A stretch of DNA of 64,000 nt from positions 16,582,260 through 16,646,259 of the forward strand of contig NC_081547.1 of assembly GCF_901000735.1 (NCBI RefSeq). The letters are read 5' to 3'. The stretch's first letter is position 1. Each line of letters opens with the position of its first letter. Below the pieces are notes generated by a model, which worked only from the letters and a program-made list of their open reading frames with translations, was not told the DNA's origin and ran no database searches. Origin of the DNA: Corylus avellana (Eukaryota > Streptophyta > Magnoliopsida > Fagales > Betulaceae). The position numbers and the translations under genes are program-made. Below are positions 31,076-42,704 of the stretch, piece after piece.

Positions 31076-33254
31076 TGTAATGACCCCAATAGAAAATCAA
31101 TTAACTAGTAATTGACCCCATGGTTAATCTCCCAACCCTATCCCTTGCAGGGCAAGACTCAGGGATCTTAACCTCTCATAAACGAGAGAATTCAGCAGAA
31201 GACTTTGTTAGTCGATGGAAAGGAAAGCTATAACTAAAACAACCATAAATTCATACACCAGAGTAGTCATAATACCTCATAATATAAAAAGTCACCAAAT
31301 GTATCGGTCAACAGACCATCATCAGATAAGGGTTTCATACCATAATCATTGTTTGGGAATAAAACAACAAAACAGATTAACGCCTAATCTTAAGTAATGC
31401 CAAGGAGACAAGAATCTCAATCATATTGGCCAGTGTGGTTCCTCTGTCATCCCACATAGTCTTCAACCACACCGGATCAATGTCCTTAAAAATGACTCTA
31501 ATCAAATCCTGAGCAATCACCTATGTTTGGTGTGTAGGCATCCTCCTATATGCTATCTAAACCATGCAATTTATACATAATGGATGGAGAAAATAAAAGG
31601 GGCAAGTCCAAGGACTTAGTGAGAGTTAATGCACATAACACCCATGCCGTTTTAGTGATGAACTCCATTTGCTAAAGGATGCAACATTTTTGGTATGATA
31701 GTTATCCATGGATGCAATATAGATATACATGCTTATAATCATGAGTAATAGAGATAGTTCAACAGTATGGTCTACCCGAGATATTAACCTTTCTCAGTAG
31801 GGTTGGCACTGTCCCGAGGGACCTGTAATGCAATGCCAGTGCCCCGACCATTGTACGCTACTGTCCATAACACTAGCAGCCTGACTGAGTACAACCCTGG
31901 GTGGCCCACACTACTAATGATGCACGTCTTGTAGTGACCGCCTGTTAAGGGTGTGTCGGTCACAAAACAACCATTGGATCGAAGTCCCATATATCACACA
32001 CACATTTGACCATAAAGATAACATGTATAGTAAGCCCATGGCTGTTGTCCCGCACGTATTGGTGTACCATGTCATACGATGCAAATAATCTTGTTCGTAG
32101 TTTACATGCATGCTTTTATAAGTCTCAATGTCATTATCTTGTTAAGTAGCACATTTTCACAAAGAGCTAGAGTTCATGTGTAACAAAGTGTATATCGTGA
32201 TAGTTGTAAATATGCATGTTTTGGTAAACAAAAATAGTCATGGAATGTGGGAGAATAAATGGCGAGCATTATGTGAGTTAAAACTCACCTGGGTCATATA
32301 GATTCTCCGAGTAATCCTTCGAACAGTCTGGGTTCTCCAAATCTGTGGAAAACCTTCTATTAGTCCTAAGTCCAACTAAACGAACCTAGAACGTGAAAAT
32401 AAAGGCTATTGGACAACTGGTCAAAAGGAAGTTCACTGGAACGCCTCTGGCCGTACTTTCAGGCTTGTGGCCGTACATCCACCAAAAAGATTCAGGTAGA
32501 ACCTCATTTGTTCCAAACGTCCTCCTATCCTTCCAAACGGGTTCTAAAACTACCCAAAAGGATTTCTAAGACTTCCTATCTCAAAATAAAGCCTCCATGC
32601 ACAAGAAAACACGTTCAACAAAGATGAAATGCTAACCCCACTTAAATCAAGATTAAAGGCATAACTTAGCTAGAAACTCAAACCAACAACTAAGCTAGTC
32701 TAGAAAAGCAGTATAACGACTATAGGGAAAAATTAAGCGTAGAATGTTACCTCCTAGAAGCAAGGCTTTCAAGAAACCACCTTTTCTCCTCCAAGAACTC
32801 ACAAAACCCACAAAATCCTCACAAAACACTCACACAGGGTCTCCAAAGGGAACGAGAGGGAATTTATAGGTGGGAAAATGCTGAGAGCATTGCAGGCTAT
32901 TCTGAAAAGTAGCATATGTAGGGTACTATAGGGGCATACATATGGTACTATTTTCCGAGCAGATCAAAGGCTACATCGTACGTTTGGGCATTAACTAAGG
33001 GTTATCCAAAAGTCAGCGTACATCTGGGTGGTCCCATGTGTACGTCCTCATACTATTTGTAGAGTATGTATGGTGGTCCCCATGTGTATGTCTGCGTTCT
33101 ATTTGCAGAGTACGTACGGCGGTCCCCATGTATATGTCCGGTCAGAAAGTCTAAAATTCCTAAAATGCCACTACAGCTGTACCTAGTGACCCAAAACCCA
33201 ATTTAACCCTCTAACTAAGCTACCTAAGCTTAGTTAATTATTTGGGTCACTACA
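31076..33254 (-). repeat. Gypsy (Tekay-like) LTR, reverse orientation
   Basis: 2,179 bp with inverted ends TGTAATGACCC and GGGTCACTACA (10 of 11 complementary). On the - strand a TATA box CCTATAAATTCCC lies at about 32872. Polypurine GGAGGAGAGAA abuts the LTR start at 33255-33265, so this is the 3' LTR of a - strand element whose body is deleted beyond about 33390. The central part (31780-31990) matches the GC-rich sector common to Del/Tekay LTRs in my recollection. Confidence 0.7.
33027..33142 (-). repeat. Tandem repeat in the Tekay-like LTR, about 59 bp unit
   Basis: GGTGGTCCCATGTGTACGTC, then TATTTGTAGAGTATGTATGG, recurs as GGTGGTCCCCATGTGTATGTC ... CAGAGTACGTACGG and a third partial copy beginning GGTCCCCATGTATATGTCC. 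Confidence 0.75.
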
Positions 33255-33390
33255 TTCTCTCCTCCTTATAAAAATTTCATCCTTGAAATTTCATGATAAA
33301 GTACCAAAAGAACAACACTTAAAAAATGAGTAGAATGTTACCTTTTGTCCATAGTATCGTCGGTATCGTACTCAGTAGGTTCGTGGGCTA
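33255..33390 (-). mobile_element. 3' end of the Tekay-like element body
   Basis: Polypurine tract GGAGGAGAGAA at 33265-33255, preceded on the - strand by about 125 bases of the region that follows the chromodomain in such elements (AAATTTCAAGGATGAAATTT). No coding domain remains. Confidence 0.5.
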
Positions 33391-33900
33391 TCTTTTTCTC
33401 CACTAGCATTGGGTCCTGGTGGTATTGATTTTCAAGAGGGGACGTGATATAGCTTGAAGCTGTCCTTTCTCTTGTTTGGCATCTTAACCTTTGGCGTATT
33501 GCCTTGCTTACTTGATGATAAAGCTCGAATCGTTGGTTGGCATTTGTTGAAGAAGTCTACCGAAGGATCAGTAAAGAAAGTTGCTGCTTGAAAATGGTCA
33601 CGACGGAGGCCAACTGGGAGGTTTGTTGTTCTTACTAAGTTTTGAGGTACTCAAGGGTGTGGGTATTGTCTATTCTGTAACTGTGAATCTTCGTTTAGTG
33701 GTTTCCTAGGTTTGGCTGCCCCGGAGAGGTTTTTACCTTGAGGTGCTCAAGGGTTTTCCACTTTGTAAACAAAATCTGTGTTGTGGTTTTGTTTGTTTAT
33801 TGTTCTGCAGTGCATGCTTTTGTGCTTGATCATATCGGTTAGTTGTTATTGTTAAATATTTTGGTTGTAAGAGGTAGAACACGATCCTTATAAATTTTCA
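33391..33900 (+). repeat. 3' part of the SIRE 5' LTR
   Basis: Matches the last 470-500 bases of the LTR at 54577-56021, from about TCTCCACTAGCATTGGGTCC to the terminal TTATAAATTTTCA. Its left part was lost at the junction with the Tekay-like element. A primer-binding site follows directly. Confidence 0.85.
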
Positions 33901-33901
33901 A

Positions 33902-33917
33902 TTGGTATTAGAGCGGG
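33902..33917 (+). promoter_or_regulatory. Primer-binding site of SIRE element 1
   Basis: TTGGTATTAGAGCGGG, next to the LTR end at 33900. It differs by one base from the initiator tRNA-Met type site TTGGTATCAGAGCGGG. Confidence 0.85.
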
Positions 33918-34856
33918 TTCGCTCATATTTTGATTAACGTCATGAGATTGTTTGTTGATCTCTTAGATATGGAACCAAATACTCATTTCTCTTCATCTCC
34001 AAATGCTCCTCCCATTTTTAAAGGGAATGATTATGCCCACTAGAAAGTTTGTATGAGAGCGTACTTAAAGGGGCTTAATGATCTCATATGGGTTATTGTT
34101 GAGAAGGGTTTTGAAAAACCTGATGGTGATTTTGACAAATGGAGCAAGGAAGATACTACGAATGGCCACTGGAATAACCAAGGGCTAAGTTGCATCTTCA
34201 ATTGTGTATCATCAGATGAGTTTCGATGGATTACTCTTTGTGAGACCTCAAAGGAAGCACGAGATATTCTTGAGAAAACCCATGAAGGCGTAAAGGGCAT
34301 GAGAAAGGCCAAACTACAAATGTTGACATCTCGTTTTGAGACTGTGAACATGAAGGAAGATGAAACTTTTGGTGAGTTCTACACCAAATTGAGCGAGATT
34401 GTGAAGTCAATGTGAGGGCTTGGTGAAAAGGTGTCTGACGTAAGAGTGGTTGAAAAAATGCTTCGATCACTCCCTCCTCGTTTTGATCCCAAGATTATTG
34501 CTGTTGAGGAAAGCAAGGATATAGAGCTGTTTGATGTTGATGAACTGGTGGGATCTCTCATAACTTATGAGAGCAGGAGATTCTCTCTCAAAGCAAAGAG
34601 CATAGCACTGAAAACCACTAAGAAGGAGAAAGAAGTGTTATGTGAAGAAACTAGTGAAGAGGAGTCCTCTGATTCTGAATCAATTGTTATGTTAACTAGG
34701 GACTTTCAGAAATATTTAAAGAATTCAAAATGGACTGGTAGAAAATTTACAGAGTGGCCTGTAAAAGGAGAATCTCGAAAGGATACAAGGAGTATATCCT
34801 ACCGTGACAAGAAAGCTATCTTCCCTCAATGTTTTGAGTGTCAAGGATTTGGTCAC

Positions 34857-36231
34857 TGATAAGCGCTGATTGTTGCACATTCAAGCCCCTTAACTTGCAT
34901 ATTTTAATTCCTTAGCATTGTTATTTGTTTGATTTTGTTTTGTTTTTGTGTTTCAATGTTTTATGTGATAGATGCAAGAGTTTCAGTGGAAATTGGGCTT
35001 TATAAGACCATTTTAATGCATTCTGGACATTTGGGATCAAGCACACCAGCCAAGGGCTCGAGCGCACCTGCGCTTGAGGGCGCCCCCATCTAGGCTCGAG
35101 CGCATCACGGCCTAAGCTCTAGCGTACTTGTGCTCGAACGCAATCCCTTGGGATCGAGCGCACTCCGGCGTACAACACACAGTAGCAATCATTTTCCACC
35201 TTGGATTGGGTTTTCAATCTCCCACTTGGACTGGGAGACTAACCTATGATTTTCTTAGGGTTTCTAGGGTTTTTAGGGTTTTCCTAATCTCTATAAATAG
35301 GCCTTTAAACATTGTAGAAACACACCACTACCACCTAGAGTAAAAATTTAGTAAATAATCATTGGAGCTTAGCAGGGTTATGAGCGGCTAAAACCCTTTG
35401 TGGGGTATTGATGTAACCCTATCCAAGCACAATGGTTTGATTGTATCTTAATTTGTAGATTTTTAGTTTATGCATGCTGGTTATATAATTTAGAGTATTG
35501 CTACAATTTAATATTGTTCTTCATGTTTAAATACAATTGTTCTTTAATTCTAAAATCAATATTTGTGAAATCCTTATCTTGTCTTAGAAAGTCTTTTACT
35601 TTTATTGAACTCAAATCATTGTTATTTTTTGTGATTATGGGGATGATGATTATACAACGGTTTTAACTGACATATAATTAAAAGGGTTAGATAGGCCATA
35701 CCTAGGGAAGCCAGGTCGTACCACATCTTAGTGGTTAGGTGGACAATCCGTGCCTACCAAAGATGGGTGATACTTACTCTTTTGATTGTATCTATCCTAT
35801 TAAAGAATTAGATAATCCATACGTAGGAAAGACAGGTCGTACCACATCTTAGTGGCTAGGTGGACGATCCGTGCCAACCGAGATGGATTATACTTATTAT
35901 TTAATAAGGTATTTTCTTGTTTATTTATAACATGCATAGAATGAATGTCTGTGATTAAATATGATTAATGATTGTTGTGCAGATAGAGGTGAAGTCAATA
36001 CCCTACACTCTCGCTTATATTTAAATTTTCTTTTATTTTCATGCACTTTAGTTACAAACACAAATCACAAATCTTTTCTTAAGCTACTTTTAATCTTCAT
36101 AAACTTGATAAGAACACCCCTACAGTCCTTGAGGTTCAACACCCTCTCCATAGCCTTATCCTACAAAGATTCGTATTATTGCGAGTGGTTTTTTATTATT
36201 GATATATTTTGGTATACAAAAGACCACATCA
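34857..36231 (+). repeat. Athila/Tat-type solo LTR inside SIRE gag
   Basis: 1,375 bp from TGATAAGCGCTGATTG to AGACCACATCA, flanked by GTCAC (34852-34856) and ATCAC (36232-36236), a 5 bp duplication with one mismatch. It has a TATA box CTCTATAAATAGG at 35290. The left part holds clustered GCTCGAGCGCAC-like motifs (35056-35163). In the right part, AGGTCGTACCACATCTTAGT with GGTGGACNATCCGTGCC occurs twice (35724, 35847). The start and TATA context parallel the other Athila-type LTRs here. Confidence 0.85.
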
Positions 36232-36454
36232 ATCACATCAGGGCTGACTGTGTGAACTTGAAGAATGCTAGAGCAAATGCCATGAATGCATCCTTGAGTG
36301 ATGGATTAGCGTCTAATGACTCCAATGACAAAAAAGTAAGAAAGTTGCCTGCATAGCTTTTCCGGCCACTATTCAACGTTCTAGTGATTCTGCTTCAGCT
36401 GAGTTAGATGGCAAGTCTTATGTGGAGAGTTCGAATGAAGGTTCAGGGAAAAGC

Positions 36455-37856
36455 TGTTGTGCAAATTTTAATATACTTGCAAGTGTACGGATCGTTTGCA
36501 ATATAATGTTTTGCAAGTGCGAGGTCGAACCCACAGGGAATTGTGTTTTTGAAAGAGCAATTTATATCTAAACTAATTAAATCCTAATCTAGTTCCAAAA
36601 GAGGTTTTGATTTTGGTTTTAAAAATTAAAAGACAAACATAAACTAATTAAAATAATCTAAGAGATAAAATACTAAGGTTTGGAAATTCACACTCAACGA
36701 ATTATAACAACATACTTCCATGTTTATCAATATTAATCTGAAGTTCTCACAATTAAAATCTTATATATGTTTTACTATGCTTCAACAGTTAATCAAAACC
36801 ATCCAATGTATCTATTCATTGCACAAATCACAAAAAGAATCTGACATCAATTAAATCATCAGATGTATCTGTAAATCACAAAAGATATCCAATCTTAATT
36901 GAAACACCAAATGCATCCGTGGAACAAATCACAAGGGATATCCAATTATTTAGGCAAATAAAATCAAGTAATCAATTATGTGAAATTATCTTAAATCATC
37001 AAGTATATCCTTGAATCACAAATGATATCCAAGAATCACTCCACACATTAAAAAGAAGTAAAACAATTGAAATATTAAACCCATTAAAATCAGATAAATA
37101 AGGACTTACATGAAAGTATTGATGTTCTTCATCGGTGAGGCTTTATCTCCAACCTTAGTTGGAAATTTAGCTCTACATAAAAATAAAACCTAAATCTAAA
37201 GAAAACCTAAACTAAAAAGAGAAAAACTGTAGAATTTTGCTCTCTAGAATTATCTATATTTTTTTGAATGCAAAGAAGTCTATTTATAGGCTTAGGAAAG
37301 TCCTAGAAGTCCTATTAAACCTAGATAATTCGGAGGTCTGTCTCCCAGTCAAAATAGAAGTCTGAAATCCGAATAGGATTCGTCGAGATTTGTGTCCTTT
37401 AACCGTGGGGCGATTTTGGCATAGTAACTGTCCAAATTGGGAAAATCCTATTTCACAACGAATTGTAGTATTTTGAGTTAGCTTTCCAATGCCATTAAAA
37501 TAACTTCAATCTGATATTTGAACAGAAAATTATGATTGAAATACTGAGACGTGTGCAGAATCTGAATTTAAATCAAATCCGAAATTTTATCCAATCTAAT
37601 CTTTAATCTAATATGATCTTTAATCCAATTTAACCTTTTTTTGGATTTGGTTAGACTTAACCACATCATCTAGGTCTTCTCAAAGTCTGCTTTCTTTCAA
37701 ACTTTTCACTTTTCCCTTTAAAGCTGTAGTTTTTGTTTATTGACCTACAAAACATTAAAAATACAAAACTAACATGAAATATTAAATCATGACACAACTA
37801 AAGGATTAACTAATGTAAATAAAGGGGTCTAAGTATGCAATATTTGGCACTTAACA
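36455..37856 (-). repeat. Athila/Tat-type solo LTR, reverse orientation
   Basis: 1,402 bp with perfect 5 bp duplications AAAGC at 36450-36454 and 37857-37861. On the - strand it runs from TGTTAAGTGCCAAATATTGC to ATTTGCACAACA. It is the same family as the + strand LTR at 59117-60492, sharing the TATA region, the repeated ATCNNATGTATC-type blocks and the GTGCGAGGTCGAACCCA segment. It interrupts the SIRE gag between its two knuckles. Confidence 0.9.
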
Positions 37857-38804
37857 AAAGCTGTAGCCATTTTGTGTCTCATGACTCTTGTCAGGAATTG
37901 CACAGACACGAGGAAAAAGTACAAAGAACTCCTAAAGCACCTAACTGAAGCTGAAGAAGAAAATAGATCTCTTCAAAATCTACTGGACTCAGCCTACAAG
38001 ACTGAAAAATCTCTGAAGGTAGAAAATAATTATTTAATGACCAAATTGTTTGATACTAACAAATTTTATGTAAGTTTCCAAGATGTAAATAAGCTTTTGA
38101 TGAACAAGATAGATGGATTCAAAGGTTCGGAAGAAGCCCAGAAAGAGGAATCTCAAAGTGAATCCCCCTCTTCAAAGTTGAATACCATACTGAGCAGGGA
38201 AAAGCCATTTGGTGACAAACATGGAGTTGGATATGATTAGAATGCCTCTACTTCTAATGTGGTAGCTTCAAAAAATTTGATTAATTTTGTCCCTGCTTCA
38301 CATTTCATACCTAGTAGGTCTGATGTAAATGACAAGGGTAAGGGTAGAATGGGTAGAATGACTGCTAAACCTCCTTTTATAGGGATGGGAAGGTCCAGTG
38401 AACAAATTTCTCATGTTCCTATAAGGAGAACTCCTTTTCAAAGGAAAATTCCCACTTGTCATTTTTGTGGCAAAAAGAGTCATATTCAATCTTACTGCAC
38501 TCAACTTCCACAGAAATCTCCAATTAGAAAGCGTTCTAATGTTTTTGAAATTGAAACTCACAATGATTCTCTTAACTGAATCATTTCTCTTATGAAGGAT
38601 ATTACCTCCAGGTTGGAAAAACTTGAAGCTAATTAGGGTCCTTTCTAGTATAGGATGGGGTTGCAACACTAGTTCTCCTTGCTTATTATAATATGTTGTG
38701 TTCTAACTCATGTTTTGTGTGCTGCAGTTTTTCTTTGTTTGTTTTGTTGTTGCCAGTTCTTGATGTCTTCTCTTGTAATTTTTTCCTATTAAAGTGATCC
38801 TTGT

Positions 38805-40141
38805 TGTTAAGTGCTAAAATATTCATATTTTCATCCCTTAACTTACATTTTTTAATCCTTTGGTTTTAGTTAATTAGGCCATTTTAATTCCTTTTTGTGT
38901 TTTCCATACTTTTGTAAAATTTTGGAAGAAAATGAAGTAAAATAGGAAGATTTGGGCACAAAGAGAGAAAATGGGAAAAGTTGGAGCCCCTGACACTGCG
39001 ATCGATCGCAGGGAACTTGTGATCACGCGCAGTACCAGAGAAGACAAAGCATGAAGCGGCCATCTGCGATTGAGCGCCACACACAGAGGATCGATCGCAG
39101 ACCTGCGATCGAGGGCACACCGGTTGCGATCGAGCGCACCTGTGCGTAGGAGACACATCAAAGCTGCGGCCAAAATGCTAGTATTTCTATATTAGGGTTT
39201 TCCAACTCCCAATTGTAATAGGTTTAAAGCCCTACGAAAATTCCTAGGTTTACTAGTTTGTCAAGGACTTCTAAAGCCTATAAATAGATCTTTAAGCCTT
39301 AAGAATAAGGAGGCTTGGGAAGGAGAAGAATTGGAGCTCTTCAAGTTCAACTTTCAGGTTTATTCTTTTCCTTTTTTTTCTTTTATTTTATGAAGATTTT
39401 TAACATCAACTTCATGTGTAACTAATTTAATTGTAGGGCTAGATTGAAGCCCTAGTTATGTTTAGTTGATATTCAATATTGGCGCCCTTGTGATGATGTT
39501 GTTGTGATATCTAAATTGATTAATTTCTGAGTTCATGAATTCCTCATATGTGTGTGCATGTGGTATGGACTAGTTAGTTAAATCAATTTGGATGACCGAG
39601 TTCTGGTTTTAACATAAGTAACAAAAGAAATCCACACTGAGTTCTTGGGTTAATCAACATGGGGAACCGGGAGTAGACACCCATGCCTTAGGCCTCATGT
39701 GTTTGTCGATTTTCACAGTTTTATGCTTTCTTAAAGAACAACTTAGTAGACACCCATGCTAAATCCTTTAAGAAAGAAAGCAATTAGAGTAGACGCCCAT
39801 GCCTAATTCGTTGCTTAGGGAAATCAATAGCTTAAGGAGTAGACACCAATGCTCTTAGGTTGACAAACATTAGATATTTATAACATGATCAAAACATTGG
39901 CATATTGATATATTAGCTAAATATAATTAGTGATGGATATCAAAGCACTACCTTTTTATCATTATCAACTTAAATCCAATCTCTTGTTTTATTTTGCTTT
40001 GGGAATTGATTTTAGACAAGATTCAGCAATGCTCGTGGGAAGAACCCTGTATTTGCACATATACTACTGTGTTGACCTCATGCACTTGCGGGTAAAACAT
40101 TCAATTATTTTCCTATTAATTTATGTAGGTAATTGTGAACA
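38805..40141 (+). repeat. 5' LTR of the pol-less Athila-type element
   Basis: From TGTTAAGTGCTAAAATATTC to GTAATTGTGAACA. TATA box GCCTATAAATAG at 39277. It contains the palindrome CTGCGATCGATCGCAG (38996-39011) with further GATCGAGCGC-type motifs to 39140, and four GTAGACNCCCATGC-like repeats between 39670 and 39855. Confidence 0.92.
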
Positions 40142-40150
40142 ACAAGTTTT

Positions 40151-40168
40151 TGGCGTCGTTGCCGGGGA
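40151..40168 (+). promoter_or_regulatory. Primer-binding site, tRNA-Asp type
   Basis: TGGCGTCGTTGCCGGGGA, about 10 bases inside the 5' LTR. The Athila/Tat consensus TGGCGCCGTTGCCGGGGA is complementary to the 3' end of tRNA-Asp; one base differs. Confidence 0.88.
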
Positions 40169-40501
40169 TTGTGGCGAATTTTGTTTAGAATTATTTTTCT
40201 TTAGTTGTGTTATTTTAATTTAGTTATTTTCTTTGTTTCTTGTAGTGACTGTTCTACCTCTGGAGGTGCGATCGATCGCCCAACCATGGCGATCGAGCGC
40301 ACCAGTATGATCGAGCACACCTCAGAGTGCAATCGATCACACATCTAGAGAGCAGCACAGTTACTGCACTATGTATAGATCTCATTTTTTTTCTTTTGTT
40401 TCATACAAGGCCATTCGAGTTTGCATATTAGTAAGTTTTCTTTGAAATTTTGTTTTTAATTTCCCTTTTAATTTTTTGTTATTTTATTTTTAATTTCACA
40501 T

Positions 40502-42025
40502 ATGTGGGGAGGCATTCCGATGCCCCATGGAGCATGTTCTTTATGCCACGACCCTTATCACCATGTTAGAGAATGTCCGTCAATAAGACAAATTTCTAAC
40601 AAAATTTTTGGGCATAAGAACACATTGTATTCTAGACCAGGGAACAGCCGCTATTTTGATTCCTGTACACCAACATGGAGTCAACGGTTAGATCTCTCAT
40701 GGCAAGCTCAAGCTCCCGAAATTCATGCTCAACAATCTTATGGACTGCAACATCACTCATATCAGCAATTCTATGATCATGCATATTCCTTTCAATCAGC
40801 TCCACAACAGCAATGTCAAGCTAAACCACCTTCTCTTATAGATATGGCAAACAGATTGATTAAGACAACACAACAAGCATCTGAGGAAATGAAGACCTAC
40901 TTCAAACCGAAAGGCAATAATCTCAAAGCATATCAAGAGGAGCCATCTTCCACCTACTGGCCTCCACAATACCAAGAAGAGGAGCCATCTCCCATATATG
41001 ATCATTTGAATTCTTCTCCACATCAACAATAGCAAGAAGAACCACCTCCTCCAAAAAGGTATGCCTTAGAAGAAGCAGTTGCTGCTTTAGAAAAATAGTA
41101 TGTTGACTTTACAAAAGATGTGGCGGCTCATCTTAACCGCATGGTGGAAAGAGAGCAATCATTTGAATGGATGGAGGCCCACCTCAAGCAACAATCAGAT
41201 ACATTTAAAGAAGAAGAAGAAGAGTGTCAAAGTCAATTGGTGGTCAATCCTAATGAGCACTACATGGAGGATGAGTGCACTTACTATCATGAGCAAACAA
41301 CCACCACACCGAGGAATGAAGAAACTGTTGAGGAGAGTTTTTATGAGCCAAGTCTTAAGGATCCTTTGGGAGAGTGCTTTGATGAATTTGGAGGTGACCT
41401 TGACCTCGACAAGCTACTTGAGTATGCTGAAACTTCTAATGAGCCAAGTCTTGAGGATCCGGTGGGAGAGCGTTTTGATCAAATTGGATGTGACTTGGAT
41501 CTTGACAAATTCCTCAAGCAAGCTAAGATGTGTAGTGAGCCAAATTTGGAGGATCCATTGGCAGAATGCTTTGCACATTTTGAATTTGATCTGGACCTTG
41601 ACAAGATACGTGAGTAAGCTGAGGCCTTATTGGATTCCACTCCTGAGAACAACAAGGTGGAAGAGAGGACGGATGAGCAAACTGAGGTTCTAGAGGAACC
41701 ACATCGGGAAAAGGAAGAGAGCACTGAGACTTCATCAACATCAGCTCCTATTCTCGAATTACCAAGAGTTGAAGAGAGAAGTCTGCTGGGGTTATGTGAT
41801 GAGCAAATTGAGGACATCAAGATAGAAAAGCTCCCTGAGTTTTCTTCTTATTTTATTCCAGTTCATGATTCCCTTTCGGACAAGGAACTGTTTGAAAAGA
41901 CTCAGAATGGTCCTCCCCGATTTATAGACATCTGGAATTTCCTTGTAGCTGAAAGAATTCATTCCCTTTGGTGCAAGAGAAGGAAAGATTGGTGCTTCAA
42001 GTTTAAAGTACCACCGTCTGGCTGA
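40502..42025 (+). pseudogene. Zinc-knuckle and acidic-repeat ORF of the Athila-type element
   Basis: One reading frame of 508 codons interrupted by TAG at 41030, TAG at 41097 and TAA at 41615. Near the start is CSLCHDPYHHVREC, a CX2CX4HX4C knuckle as in plant gag proteins. A Gln-rich region follows, then an acidic segment. At about 41343-41610 a unit of roughly 32 residues occurs three times: EPSLKDPLGECFDEFGGDLD, EPSLEDPVGERFDQIGCDLD and EPNLEDPLAECFAHFEFDLD, each followed by LDK. The C-terminal part is Glu-rich and ends WCKRRKDWCFKFKVPPSG. The upstream gag matrix/capsid part is missing. Each stop can be explained by CAG or CAA changing to TAG or TAA. Confidence 0.75.
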
Positions 42026-42066
42026 AGACGTTAAACTTAGCGCTCATGGGAGGCACCTCATAGCAT
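42011..42066 (+). repeat. Conserved junction box, copy 1
   Basis: CCGTCTGGCTGAAGACGTTA, then AACTTAGCGC, then ATGGGAGGCACC. It overlaps the end of the first ORF and recurs at 43825-43880 after the second ORF. I recall a similar box after coding regions of Athila/Tat elements. Confidence 0.75.
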
Positions 42067-42704
42067 ATCTTTTTTATATTTTGTTTTACTTATATTTTGT
42101 TTTTGTTTTACTTTGTGTTTTATTTTACTTTAGTGTTTGAGTGTTTCAAGTCACTAGTCGTTTTTGTTACATTCTGTTACTGCGATCGAACGCACTCTGA
42201 GTATGATCGAGCCCAATAACCAAATTTTGACTATTTTACATTCTGTGAGTGCGATCGAGCGCACTTGGACAACAGGACACGTGACCTATTTTAGGTCACT
42301 TTCTTCCCTATTCCCCTTACACTCTCCTACACCGTACAAGTCCCCATCACCTGCACCCACAAGTTCACCGAAGCACCACCACTTTTCCTCATTTCCACCG
42401 GCCTTGAACCACCACTACCACACCACATCTGCACTTGTACGGCCCCACTCTACCCTACGGCCACCACACAACCACACAACCCGTTTTTCCTTCACACATC
42501 AACACCACATCTCTGATCACTCCCCCAACCTCCAATTTTTCTCATTCTTTTTGCAATTGTGGGTGTTCATCCACCCACATTGCCTCTGTGTTGGGAATTT
42601 CTTTTCTTCGCACGGGGTTTTAAGAGGAGTTGTCTTGTTTTGCAATATTTGGCCATCTGCAGTGCACACCGGGTGTTTGCCAAAAGTCCCCAATCAATCT
42701 CACA
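42067..42704 (+). other. Spacer between the two ORFs
   Basis: Non-coding, pyrimidine-rich. It contains TGCGATCGAACGCACTC (42180) and GTGCGATCGAGCGCAC (42248), and a C-rich stretch at 42310-42520. Confidence 0.5.

Larger units (their letters stand above)
33969..38660 (+). pseudogene. SIRE-type Copia gag, split by two solo LTRs
   Basis: Starts at ATG 33969 (MEPNTHFSSSP). An in-frame TAG at 34039 interrupts NDYAH/KVCMRAYL. The gag core (UBN2-like) follows to 34415, another stop after EIVKSM, and 34431-34856 continues to CFECQGFGH. Here an LTR of 1,375 bases interrupts the first zinc knuckle; IRADC and the next residues resume at 36237. A second LTR sits at 36455-37856. Then come a coiled-coil region (KHLTEAEEENRSLQNLLDSA), a basic stretch, and a second knuckle CHFCGKKSHIQSYC at about 38459. 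No protease, integrase or RT follows before the next element at 38805. SIRE/Maximus elements normally carry such a long gag. The copy is inactive. Confidence 0.88.
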
